A stretch of DNA of 64,000 nt from Confluentibacter lentus (GTDB lineage Bacteria; Bacteroidota; Bacteroidia; Flavobacteriales; Flavobacteriaceae), in NCBI RefSeq assembly GCF_002806995.1, contig NZ_NIHE01000004.1:1-64000 (forward strand), read 5' to 3'. The first letter of the stretch is position 1. The number at the start of each line of letters is the position of its first letter. A program made the translations under genes and the position numbers. The notes below the pieces were generated by a model. That model had not been told where the DNA came from, did not search any database, and saw only the letters and a list, made by a program, of their open reading frames with translations. This document shows, in pieces, positions 1 to 8,056 of this stretch.

Positions 1-1
1 C

Positions 2-118
2 GTCAGTTTTTATAACGATTTTAACGCCAAGCGCATGGAAGTGGTGAAGATCGGGGACAGGCTCCATATTTTCATTGCCAACAACAACATGCCACTGGCC
101 ATTTTTAGGGTTAATTAG
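2..118 (+). CDS. C-terminal tail of a truncated gene, possibly FG-GAP/VCBS type
   Basis: An open frame enters from the left edge and stops at TAG 116-118, giving 38 residues that end in IANNNMPLAIFRVN. The phrase GDRLHIFIANNNMPLAIF resembles the last blade of FG-GAP/VCBS proteins, where a line of the form 'variable is only a number held in the record' closes the propeller, but this is too short to assign. The base composition is richer in GC than the neighbouring genes. It converges on the CRTAC1-like gene on the opposite strand with only 12 bases between the two stops. The function is uncertain and the gene body lies outside the window. Confidence 0.5.
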   Translation, partial: VSFYNDFNAKRMEVVKIGDRLHIFIANNNMPLAIFRVN

Positions 119-130
119 ATTTGTATGAAA

Positions 131-2428
131 TCAATGGTTGTGATGCTGCATGTCACTATTGCTTTTAAAAGGAGCTTTTGGTAAGTTTAGTATTTGAACA
201 TTATTTTCTCCTTCAATAATTTTGATGGTTTGATTTGATTTTATGTTTTCATAAATTGTTGTTTCCTTAGAAAAGTGGGGCCATTTGATTTCCATTTTTT
301 TAATGATTGTAGCTTTTCCTAAACCTATTTCTGCCATGATACTGTTGCCACCAAAACTAGCGTCGGTACCTACAGAATGATAGATATTTCTTTTTTTGCC
401 ATTTTCTTCAATAGTTATAATGATTTTTGCTCCCATAACTAATCGATTGCTTCGTTTTCCTTCTAAGACAATATTAATCCAATTGTTTTTATTGCCTATA
501 GGGTTTTCAAAAAGTAAATTTCCAAATACGTCACCTTCAAAAGCGCCTCCCATAACGGCATAAATATCTTGGTCTCCATCCAAATCTAGATCACCAAAAC
601 CTACCGCGTGACCTTTTTGTATGTGTCCAAAACCTGCACTGTAAGTAACATCTTCAAACGTTTCGCCATTAACATTGTGGTACATTCTATTTGGTATTAT
701 TGAGAAATAACTAGGGTCGCCCGTTGCCAAATAAAAATCTAAAAAGCCATCATTATCCAAATCCCCAAAATTACAGCCCATAGTAGCAATAGGCTGATTT
801 AAATTAACTTGTAACGATACTTCGGTGAAAGTTCCGTTTCCATTATTTTTATATAAAAGCGGTCTATAATCGGGAGAATTGGTTTTAATATTTCTAATCA
901 TCATTTCAGAAGGGAGTATCGTTGCTGAAGAATAACCAGAAACAAATATGTCTTCAAAACCATCATTATTATAATCGAAAATCCATGTTGGAAAGCTATG
1001 TATAGGATTTGAAACGCCAGCTTCTTCAGTAGCAATTTTGAAGGAAGGTTTTCCGGTTTCTTCAGTTGTATTAATGTATAAAGTGTTGGTTCCGGAATAG
1101 TTGGATAGATAAAGGTCTGGATACATGTCGTTATTTAAATCCCCAGATGCAACGCCTTTGAAAAAACCAGTAGCAGAAATTCCAGCTTCATTACTGATAT
1201 TTTTAAATGTGCCATCAGCCTGATTTAAATACAATTCGCATGGGCTTTGTTTATTTGGTGACCATTCGTTGGCGATAAACAAATCGACCCATCCATCTAA
1301 ATTAATATCTGTCCAAACGGCAGTTTGCGTAGGATTTAGGGAATATACTCCTGCCTCCATAGTTACATCGGTAAAAGTGCCATCTCCGTTATTTCGCATT
1401 AATGAGTTTGGTATACCGCCATTATTAGATAGCCAAGCACCGCGCAGTATAATAAAATCTAAATGACCATCATTGTTGTAATCGGCATGTCTTAAATTTA
1501 GTCCTCCAGTGACGCCCTTTAATCCTGCATCTAAGGTTTTGTCTGTAAAACCACCCATTTTATTATTTTCAAAGTATTTAATTTGATCATCAAAACCCCA
1601 TGAAGATGCAACAATGTCCAGATAACCATCCCCATTAAAATCGTCTATACAAGTTCCTCCTGCTTTTTGGGTAACGTCTACTCCCAATGTTGTCGCTATA
1701 TCCGAAAAGTGAGGAAAATCAGGGGAATTTGAAAAATAAGTTTCAGGTATTCTAAATTTATCAGGAACTTTTGCTGGGTATTGGCCTATGGTCATGTGGG
1801 CAATATTAAGTAAATATTGACATTCAAGATCATTAGGGTTTAGATCAAGTAATTCATTAAGTAAAGCAATAGCTTGTTCAGCGCCTTCTTTCAAGATGTG
1901 TTGCGCCTTTTTACTTATAGGAATGATACAGGATTCATTGTTATGATTAGTAAGGCAATTATCTTGTTCTGCTTTTCTCATGTACGCAATTGCCAACTGT
2001 TTTTTGATAATGAAAATTTTATCAGCTTTTGAAGTTGTATTGGCTGTTTCAATAGCAGTTAATACTTCTTTTAAAGTGGCGATTGATTCTTCAGTTTTTC
2101 CGGCATTAAGTAGTTCCATTCCATAAGGGAATAATACGTTTACTCTTTTATTTCCACTTAAATTTTGAAGGCGATTCTCTAAAATGGCTACTTTCTTGCT
2201 ATTCAAAATATATTGAACATTCTCAACATCTATTTGCGAAACGGCATGCTGCACATGTTTAATCATCTCTTTTGTTTTTACATCTGCTTCACCTGGAGTA
2301 CGAGTGGGCACAGTAAATGCTACAGCTTTAAAGTTGTAACTCTCCTTAGATTTTGAACAACTAGAAAATTGTAAAACAATTGATAGACAAAAAAAAAGAA
2401 ACAAATATTTTTTAAAAGAAAAGCACAT
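131..2428 (-). CDS. CRTAC1/ASPIC-type FG-GAP repeat lipoprotein
   Basis: A 765-residue exported protein. The N-terminus is a lipoprotein signal (hydrophobic run, then lipobox FSSC, with Cys about residue 24). Residues of about 60-230 are helical and TPR-like. From about 245 to 640 there are several FG-GAP/VCBS blades with calcium-loop patterns such as DFNGDGYLD, DYNNDGHLD, DINLDGWVD, DLDNDGFLD and DLDLDGDQD. The C-terminal part (about 650-740) matches the ASPIC/UnbV domain that follows such propellers in CRTAC1-like proteins. In Bacteroidota these proteins usually lie near SusC/SusD genes and are thought to act at the cell surface, but the ligand is unknown. A -7-like box TACCTTCG lies on the minus strand at 2467-2460, about 30 bases upstream of the ATG. 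The family call is firm and the role is not known. Confidence 0.88.
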   Translation of the reverse strand: MCFSFKKYLFLFFCLSIVLQFSSCSKSKESYNFKAVAFTVPTRTPGEADVKTKEMIKHVQHAVSQIDVENVQYILNSKKVAILENRLQNLSGNKRVNVLFPYGMELLNAGKTEESIATLKEVLTAIETANTTSKADKIFIIKKQLAIAYMRKAEQDNCLTNHNNESCIIPISKKAQHILKEGAEQAIALLNELLDLNPNDLECQYLLNIAHMTIGQYPAKVPDKFRIPETYFSNSPDFPHFSDIATTLGVDVTQKAGGTCIDDFNGDGYLDIVASSWGFDDQIKYFENNKMGGFTDKTLDAGLKGVTGGLNLRHADYNNDGHLDFIILRGAWLSNNGGIPNSLMRNNGDGTFTDVTMEAGVYSLNPTQTAVWTDINLDGWVDLFIANEWSPNKQSPCELYLNQADGTFKNISNEAGISATGFFKGVASGDLNNDMYPDLYLSNYSGTNTLYINTTEETGKPSFKIATEEAGVSNPIHSFPTWIFDYNNDGFEDIFVSGYSSATILPSEMMIRNIKTNSPDYRPLLYKNNGNGTFTEVSLQVNLNQPIATMGCNFGDLDNDGFLDFYLATGDPSYFSIIPNRMYHNVNGETFEDVTYSAGFGHIQKGHAVGFGDLDLDGDQDIYAVMGGAFEGDVFGNLLFENPIGNKNNWINIVLEGKRSNRLVMGAKIIITIEENGKKRNIYHSVGTDASFGGNSIMAEIGLGKATIIKKMEIKWPHFSKETTIYENIKSNQTIKIIEGENNVQILNLPKAPFKSNSDMQHHNH

Positions 2429-2459
2429 GTTTAGTTAGCGGTTTTAGTTCTGTAGAAAA

Positions 2460-2467
2460 CGAAGGTA
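2460..2467 (-). promoter_or_regulatory. Candidate -7 box (TACCTTCG) for the FG-GAP lipoprotein gene
   Basis: Read on the minus strand the sequence is TACCTTCG, one base from the Bacteroidota consensus TAnnTTTG, about 30 bases before the ATG at 2428. The same TAnnTTCG variant recurs before several other exported-protein genes in this window. No clear -33 TTTG was identified. Confidence 0.4.
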
Positions 2468-2552
2468 TCTTTTTTTTTCTTTAAAATCAAAATTTATGAA
2501 CGTGTGTTTTATTAACGCAATAGTTTTATTTTTACAGGATTATATTTTTAGT

Positions 2553-3488
2553 ATGCAACAAATCACAGACACTATTTTAATGATTCGTCCAGTAAATTTT
2601 AGGATGAACGAGCAAACGGCGGTAAATAACTACTATCAGAAAGTATTGGATACGATATTGCCAGAAACAATTAATGCTAAAGCACAGAAAGAGTTTGATG
2701 ATTATGTTGTTAAACTTAAGAGTATTGGGGTTCATGTTATAGTGGTTGCCGATACTTTAGATACCGATACCCCAGATGCAGTTTTTCCTAATAATTGGAT
2801 ATCTTTTCATGAAAATGGAACGGTTGCTTTGTATCCTATGTTTGCAGAGAACAGACGGTTAGAGCGCAGAGAGGATATTTTAGATCTATTGGAGGATGGT
2901 GGTTTTGTAATTAATAACCTTGTAGATTATACCAGTGCAGAAGAAGAACAAGTATTTTTAGAAGGCACAGGAAGTATCGTTTTAGATAGGGTAAACCAGA
3001 AAGCGTATTGTGCGTTGTCGCCACGAGCTGATGAAGATTTATTTATTGAATTTTGTGAGGATTTTGAATATACTCCAGTAATTTTTAATGCAAACCAAAC
3101 AATTAACGGACAGCGAAAACCAATTTATCATACCAATGTTATGATGTGTATTGGAGAGACTTTTGCAGTTGTTTGTTTAGATTGTATTGATGATAAATCT
3201 GAGCGTAAAAATGTTATGAGCCACTTAAAGCAAGATGGCAAAGAAATAATAGTAATTTCAGAAAACCAAGTAACTAATTTTGCAGGAAATATGCTTCAAG
3301 TAAAAGGTGCTAACAATAAACCCTATTTAGTTATGAGTCAGGCCGCCTATAATTCATTAACAAAAAATCAAATACAAACTTTTGAAAAGCATGCAAGTAT
3401 TTTATCAAGTTCTTTGGATACCATTGAAGCATGTGGTGGAGGAAGCGCACGATGTATGATGGCTGAAGTGTTTTTGCCTAGAGAATAA
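2553..3488 (+). CDS. ctlX: Citrulline hydrolase, CtlX type (arginine deiminase superfamily)
   Basis: A 311-residue soluble enzyme of the guanidino-group modifying (arginine deiminase/amidinotransferase) superfamily, closest in pattern to CtlX, which hydrolyses citrulline to ornithine, CO2 and ammonia. Visible family motifs are FPNNWIS near residue 80, EGTGSIVLD near residue 137, the HTNVMM segment with the catalytic His, and the C-terminal ACGGGSARCMMAE carrying the nucleophilic Cys. The open frame extends upstream to 2496, but the homologous body begins at MQQITDTILMIRPVNF, so the ATG at 2553 is preferred; the extra 19 residues are hydrophobic and unlike the family. It is divergent from the FG-GAP gene and convergent with the histidine kinase, with 4 bases between the stops. 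Substrate assignment rests on the family. Confidence 0.85.
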   Translation: MQQITDTILMIRPVNFRMNEQTAVNNYYQKVLDTILPETINAKAQKEFDDYVVKLKSIGVHVIVVADTLDTDTPDAVFPNNWISFHENGTVALYPMFAENRRLERREDILDLLEDGGFVINNLVDYTSAEEEQVFLEGTGSIVLDRVNQKAYCALSPRADEDLFIEFCEDFEYTPVIFNANQTINGQRKPIYHTNVMMCIGETFAVVCLDCIDDKSERKNVMSHLKQDGKEIIVISENQVTNFAGNMLQVKGANNKPYLVMSQAAYNSLTKNQIQTFEKHASILSSSLDTIEACGGGSARCMMAEVFLPRE

Positions 3489-3492
3489 TATA

Positions 3493-5553
3493 CTAAGCTG
3501 CGGGTTTTGATTTTGGTAATTGTACATAAAAAGTGCTACCAACATTCACGGTACTTTCAACCCAAATTTTACCGCCATTTAGTTCTACCAATTCTTTACA
3601 GATAGATAATCCTAAACCAGTTCCTTTTTCATTATTGGTTCCAACGGTGGTAAACGAATTACTTTTAAAAAGTTTTTCAATATTTTGTCTGGAAATTCCA
3701 ATGCCCGTATCGGCAACACTAATAATACAGTGACCATTGCTTATGTGGTTTGAAATGGTGATTTTGTCTCCTTTTTTAGAAAATTTTAATGCGTTGGCAA
3801 GTAAATTTTGAATCACAATCTCTATCATGCTTCTGTCGGCATAAGCAAAGTCCCTTAAAGAGTGGTCTACCAATTCAATCCCTTTGCTTTCTAAACGCTG
3901 TTCAACAAGTCTTACTTTATCTTCAAAAACTTCTTGAACATCAAATAAACTAGGGTTTGGTTTAAGCGATTGCATTTGGGATTTAGACCAGTTCAATAAA
4001 TTGAATAATAATAAAGACGCATTATTGGCATTTTCACTTAATTCTGGTATTAAATTATCGAACTCAGCTCTGGTTAAAGAACCATCCTTCAATAAATCAA
4101 TAAAACTATTAATGGAAGATAACGAATCTTTTAAATCGTGCGAAATGATAGAAAACAATTTATCTTTAACATTATTAACGTTCTCCAAATGTTTGGTTTG
4201 TTCTTGAAAAGCTTCGTTTTGTAATTCTATCTTAATGTTTTTTTCTTCTAATTCTTGGGCGTATTTTAAACTACTATTGCGTTTTAAATAAATTAATATT
4301 AAAAACGTAGAAACAATGGCTAAAGCAGCAAGCAAAGCATAAAAAATTAATTGAAGTCTATCAAAATCCTTTTTTGTTTTTCCTTCGTTACCTGTAATAG
4401 TATTTTGTTCAGGAGGGTTTTTGTCAAAATTTAAGCTTAAATCTAATTCTGAGCGTTCAACAGATCCATCATCAACGGAAACATTATTTTTGGTTAGGCT
4501 ACTTTTTAAGTCATAATACTTTCGTTGCCAAACAAATGCTTTGTCGAATCTGTTTCTAATGGAATCTAAGGTTTTCATTAATTTGTAATGCCTTAATAGC
4601 TCCATTTTATTATTAATGTCTTCAGCAATATCTCCAGCTTCCATGAGTTGTATTTCAGCTATTGCTAGTTTATTTTGCTGCAAGTTTAAGTTTCCTAAAT
4701 TTATTAAAGCCGTTAATAAGCCATCCTTGTTATTCATGCGCCTATTAACATTTAAACCTTGTTCAAGGTACTTAGTGGCATTGTCGTAGTCATTAAATTG
4801 TAAATATTCGCCACCTAGTTTGGGGTAAATAACACTTTGTATGGAATCGTTATTAGTTGGATTGTTGGCCAAAACTTTTTCATAGTAATCAATCGATTTT
4901 CTATGTTCTTTCTTCATGGAATAAAGTTCGGCTAATCGGCTGTTTGATATGTCAATCCCCTTTTTGTCATTTAGTTTTTCTTGCGACTGTAATGCTTTTA
5001 AATAGAATTCAATCGATTTATCATAATCTTTAATATTGTAGTAAGCCTTAGCTAGATTACTGTATGCTGAGCGTAATTCTTTTTCAAGACCTCTTTTTTC
5101 AAGTTCTTTAATGGCGGAAAGCGAGTATTGTAAACCCTTGGCATAATTTCCTCTTTTTATTTCGATAAGACCAATGCTGTTATTAACTTTAGCAACTCCC
5201 AATAGATTTTTTAATTCATTGAATATGTCTTTAGACTTTGCATATTCATTCATAGCATTTATGTAATCATTTTTTTGTGCATAAATTAATGCTTTGTAAT
5301 AGGTGATTTCTGCAATGCCTTTTTTGTAATCTAATTTATATGAAAGTTTTTCGCTTTCTATAATGTACTTTAATGCTCTTTCGAAGTCATTGATTTCGTA
5401 AAGTTTTTCAATAAGTTTAATGGATGTGTTTACTTTTAAAGTATCGGCATTTTGAAACGCTAATTGTATAGATAGAGCATCTATGTCCGAGTTTTGTGAA
5501 AAACCAGATTTTAAGAAACATATAAAAATAATTAAAGTAATTATTTTCCTCAT
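3493..5553 (-). CDS. TPR-containing membrane sensor histidine kinase
   Basis: A sensor kinase of 686 residues from the preferred ATG at 5553, which directly precedes a signal peptide (MRKIITLIIFICFLKSGFSQ); the frame also opens 42 bases upstream. Residues of about 20-370 are tandem TPR units in the periplasm, with patterns such as YYNIKDYDKSIEFYLKALQ. One transmembrane helix (about 405-428, ending at KRN) is followed by a short coiled coil and a HisKA domain with the H-box SHDLKDSLSS. The HATPase domain has an N-box QNLLANALKFS, G1 ADTGIGIS and G2 GTGLGLSICKEL. The signal is probably sensed by the TPR part through protein contact. There is no receiver in the protein and no response regulator next to it, so the partner is unknown. 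Confidence 0.9.
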   Translation of the reverse strand: MRKIITLIIFICFLKSGFSQNSDIDALSIQLAFQNADTLKVNTSIKLIEKLYEINDFERALKYIIESEKLSYKLDYKKGIAEITYYKALIYAQKNDYINAMNEYAKSKDIFNELKNLLGVAKVNNSIGLIEIKRGNYAKGLQYSLSAIKELEKRGLEKELRSAYSNLAKAYYNIKDYDKSIEFYLKALQSQEKLNDKKGIDISNSRLAELYSMKKEHRKSIDYYEKVLANNPTNNDSIQSVIYPKLGGEYLQFNDYDNATKYLEQGLNVNRRMNNKDGLLTALINLGNLNLQQNKLAIAEIQLMEAGDIAEDINNKMELLRHYKLMKTLDSIRNRFDKAFVWQRKYYDLKSSLTKNNVSVDDGSVERSELDLSLNFDKNPPEQNTITGNEGKTKKDFDRLQLIFYALLAALAIVSTFLILIYLKRNSSLKYAQELEEKNIKIELQNEAFQEQTKHLENVNNVKDKLFSIISHDLKDSLSSINSFIDLLKDGSLTRAEFDNLIPELSENANNASLLLFNLLNWSKSQMQSLKPNPSLFDVQEVFEDKVRLVEQRLESKGIELVDHSLRDFAYADRSMIEIVIQNLLANALKFSKKGDKITISNHISNGHCIISVADTGIGISRQNIEKLFKSNSFTTVGTNNEKGTGLGLSICKELVELNGGKIWVESTVNVGSTFYVQLPKSKPAA

Positions 5554-5717
5554 ACAATTATTTATAATGCGCTCGAAACCCATTATTAAGAACATCTAGT
5601 TGAGGGAAACTAGCATGCCTTTTTATTGAATTTTAGTTTGTTTGTTGACGTAAAAAAATCCAATTTTATTTTGAGTAATAGCTTTACACAGCAAAAGTTA
5701 GAAAAAGCTAAGTTAAA

Positions 5718-5753
5718 ATCTAATTTTGGCGTTTTAATACCAAAAAATTAGAT
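5718..5753. repeat. Imperfect inverted repeat
   Basis: ATCTAATTTTGG is followed after 10 bases by CCAAAAAATTAGAT, so the arms pair apart from a two-base bulge. There is no T-run placed as in an intrinsic terminator, and it lies upstream of both flanking genes. It could be an operator or a cruciform-prone sequence; its role is unknown. Confidence 0.5.
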
Positions 5754-5980
5754 AAAGAGTTGTTCCCCTTTTTTGCGAAAAACCGATGAATAGATGAACG
5801 GCAAGAAACATAGAAAAACAACCATTTGTCGTCGAAATATCGTTATAAGTTTAAAGATTTCAATCCAAGCTTTTTAGAACTGATTAACAGTTTTGTTTTG
5901 GAATTAGTTCTTAATAGTTGTTATTTTTTCACGGTATTATAAGTCTATGCATTTTTACAATTAAGCTTTAATAAAAGTTT

Positions 5981-5988
5981 TATCTTTG
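5981..5988 (+). promoter_or_regulatory. argS promoter -7 box (TATCTTTG)
   Basis: An exact match to the Bacteroidota -7 consensus TAnnTTTG, ending 22 bases before the argS ATG. Transcription would begin about 7 bases downstream, giving a short leader. No perfect -33 TTTG is visible upstream. Confidence 0.7.
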
Positions 5989-6010
5989 TTCACCAAAAAA
6001 AATACCATTA

Positions 6011-7786
6011 ATGAGCCTTCAAGAGACTTTATCAAACCAAGTAAAACAAGCCGTTTTAGCATACTTTAATGTTGTATTGGAAACCGTTGAATTTCAAGCC
6101 ACCAGAAAAGAATTTGCTGGAGATATCACCATTGTTATTTTCCCAATGCTACGTTTTATAAAAGGAAATCCAGGTCAAATTGGTGAAACAATTGGAAATT
6201 ATTTGGTTGAAAATGTTGAAGATGTTAAGGCTTTTAATGTGGTTAAAGGATTTTTAAATGTTGAAATCTCCGATGCTTACTATATTAATTTTTTCAACAC
6301 CATTAAGCATGATGAGAGCTACGGTTTTGTAACACCAAACCCTAAAGACAAAGCCATCATGGTGGAGTATTCTTCACCAAACACCAATAAACCGTTGCAT
6401 TTGGGACATGTGAGAAACAATCTTTTAGGCTATAGTGTTGCAGAAATTTTAAAAGCATCTGGAAAGAAAGTTTATAAGACTCAAATTATAAATGATAGAG
6501 GCATCCATATTTGTAAAAGTATGTTGGCGTGGAAACTTTTTGGAAATGGAGAAACACCCGAAAGTACCGGATTAAAAGGAGATAAATTGGTCGGGAATTA
6601 TTATGTGAAATTTGACCAAGAATATAAAAAGGAAATCAACTCTTTAATTGAAAAAGGAAAATCTGAGGAAGAAGCAAAAAAAAATGCGCCAATTTTACTA
6701 GATGCCCAACAAATGCTTCAAAAATGGGAAGCTGGCGACAAAGAAGTTGTGGAGCTTTGGAAAAAAATGAACGGCTGGGTTTATGAGGGTTTTGCCGAAA
6801 CTTATAAAAATTTAGGTGTCGATTTTGATACCTTATATTATGAAAGTGATACCTATTTATTAGGGAAGGAATTTGTGGTTGAGGGATTAAAATCTGGCGT
6901 ATTTATTCAAGAAGAAGATGGCTCGGTATGGTGCGATTTGACCGAAGACGGACTGGATAAAAAAATAGTGCAACGTTCGGATGGAACCGCTGTGTATATG
7001 ACTCAAGATATTGGAACCGCCATACAGCGTATTAAAGATTTTCCAGATGTTGGTGGGATGGTTTACACCGTTGGCAATGAGCAAGATTATCATTTTCAAG
7101 TGTTGTTCTTAATTTTGAAAAAATTAGGATTTGAATGGGCAAAAAACTTGTATCATTTGAGTTATGGCATGGTTGATTTACCTAGCGGAAAAATGAAAAG
7201 CAGGGAAGGAACCGTAGTGGATGCTGATGATTTAATTACTGAGATGGCAAGCACGGCCAAAGAAATTTCAGAAGAATTAGGAAAATTAGATGGCTATTCC
7301 GAAGTCGAAAAACAAGAATTATACAGCATCATAGGATTAGGGGCGTTAAAATATTATATACTAAAGGTAGACCCAAAAAAGCGCATTCTATTCGACCCTA
7401 AAGAATCCATCGATTTTCAAGGGAATACAGGTCCTTTCATACAATATACCTATGCCAGAATTCAAGCTATTTTAAGAAAAGCAGATCTTGATTTATCAGC
7501 AAATATAGATTTACCATTACACGAAAAGGAAAAAGAATTGCTAAAACAATTGGAGTTGTTTCCAGAAGTCATTCAAAATGCCGCATCCCAACACAGTCCG
7601 GCGTTAGTTGCCAATTATACGTATGAATTGGTTAAGGAATTCAATTCCTTCTACCAAAATGTTTCTATTTTAGGAGCAGATCATTTAAACGAAAAAATAT
7701 TTAGAGTACAACTCTCTAAACAAGTAGCATCAACCATAAAAAACGCTTTTCATGTTTTAGGAATTCAAGTTCCAGAGAGAATGTAG
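6011..7786 (+). CDS. argS: Arginine--tRNA ligase
   Basis: A 591-residue class I aminoacyl-tRNA synthetase that charges tRNA-Arg with arginine in the cytoplasm. The N-terminal about 100 residues form the ArgRS-specific Add-1 domain. The HIGH signature appears as HLGH in NTNKPLHLGHVRNN near residue 130. The KMSKS-equivalent appears as GKMKSREG near residue 397. The C-terminal part, ending in HVLGIQVPERM, is the helical DALR anticodon-binding domain. Length and motifs are complete for the family. The ATG at 6011 sits 22 bases after a consensus -7 box, which supports this start. It is a single-gene unit, followed by 270 bases with no clear terminator before the next gene. Confidence 0.97.
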   Translation: MSLQETLSNQVKQAVLAYFNVVLETVEFQATRKEFAGDITIVIFPMLRFIKGNPGQIGETIGNYLVENVEDVKAFNVVKGFLNVEISDAYYINFFNTIKHDESYGFVTPNPKDKAIMVEYSSPNTNKPLHLGHVRNNLLGYSVAEILKASGKKVYKTQIINDRGIHICKSMLAWKLFGNGETPESTGLKGDKLVGNYYVKFDQEYKKEINSLIEKGKSEEEAKKNAPILLDAQQMLQKWEAGDKEVVELWKKMNGWVYEGFAETYKNLGVDFDTLYYESDTYLLGKEFVVEGLKSGVFIQEEDGSVWCDLTEDGLDKKIVQRSDGTAVYMTQDIGTAIQRIKDFPDVGGMVYTVGNEQDYHFQVLFLILKKLGFEWAKNLYHLSYGMVDLPSGKMKSREGTVVDADDLITEMASTAKEISEELGKLDGYSEVEKQELYSIIGLGALKYYILKVDPKKRILFDPKESIDFQGNTGPFIQYTYARIQAILRKADLDLSANIDLPLHEKEKELLKQLELFPEVIQNAASQHSPALVANYTYELVKEFNSFYQNVSILGADHLNEKIFRVQLSKQVASTIKNAFHVLGIQVPERM

Positions 7787-8056
7787 CTTTTTTCGTTTTC
7801 ACACATTAAACACATAATAAAGTATTCATTTTTTTTATACTTCACTGACTTTTTATTTTAATACAATCAGTATTATTCTGGTTTAAAAGCTACTTAGCCA
7901 TGAATTAAATTATTAGCTATTTGATAGCTTGTATCACAAAAACTGTTAAATATGTAATAAATGTATGGATGTAAATATGAGATAATGTATTTTTAAACCG
8001 ATTTCTGAAAAACCAACAGATAACTAAATAAAAACACCATCAAACAAATTAAACTA

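Larger units (their letters stand above)
5554..6010. other. 457-base divergent intergenic region
   Basis: Separates the histidine kinase gene from argS. It contains an imperfect inverted repeat at 5718-5753, a cluster of CGATGAA/GATGAAC words at 5783-5800 (read on the other strand CCGTTCATC, close to the published AlgR/LytTR-type site), a TAATTTTG word at 5721-5728 and the argS promoter at 5981-5988. No open frame of useful length is seen. Confidence 0.6.

Noticed and set aside
1-118. The left-edge fragment treated as a complete small gene from the internal ATG at about 35
   Set aside because: The frame is open to the edge and the sequence reads as the end of a larger protein, so a partial gene is more likely.
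5721-5728. TAATTTTG as a promoter for argS
   Set aside because: It matches the -7 consensus but lies about 290 bases upstream and inside the inverted repeat, while a better placed box is at 5981.
7787-8056. Weak AAGTAT/ATACTT inverted words after argS considered as a terminator
   Set aside because: The stem is short, made only of weak pairs and has no clear T-run after it.
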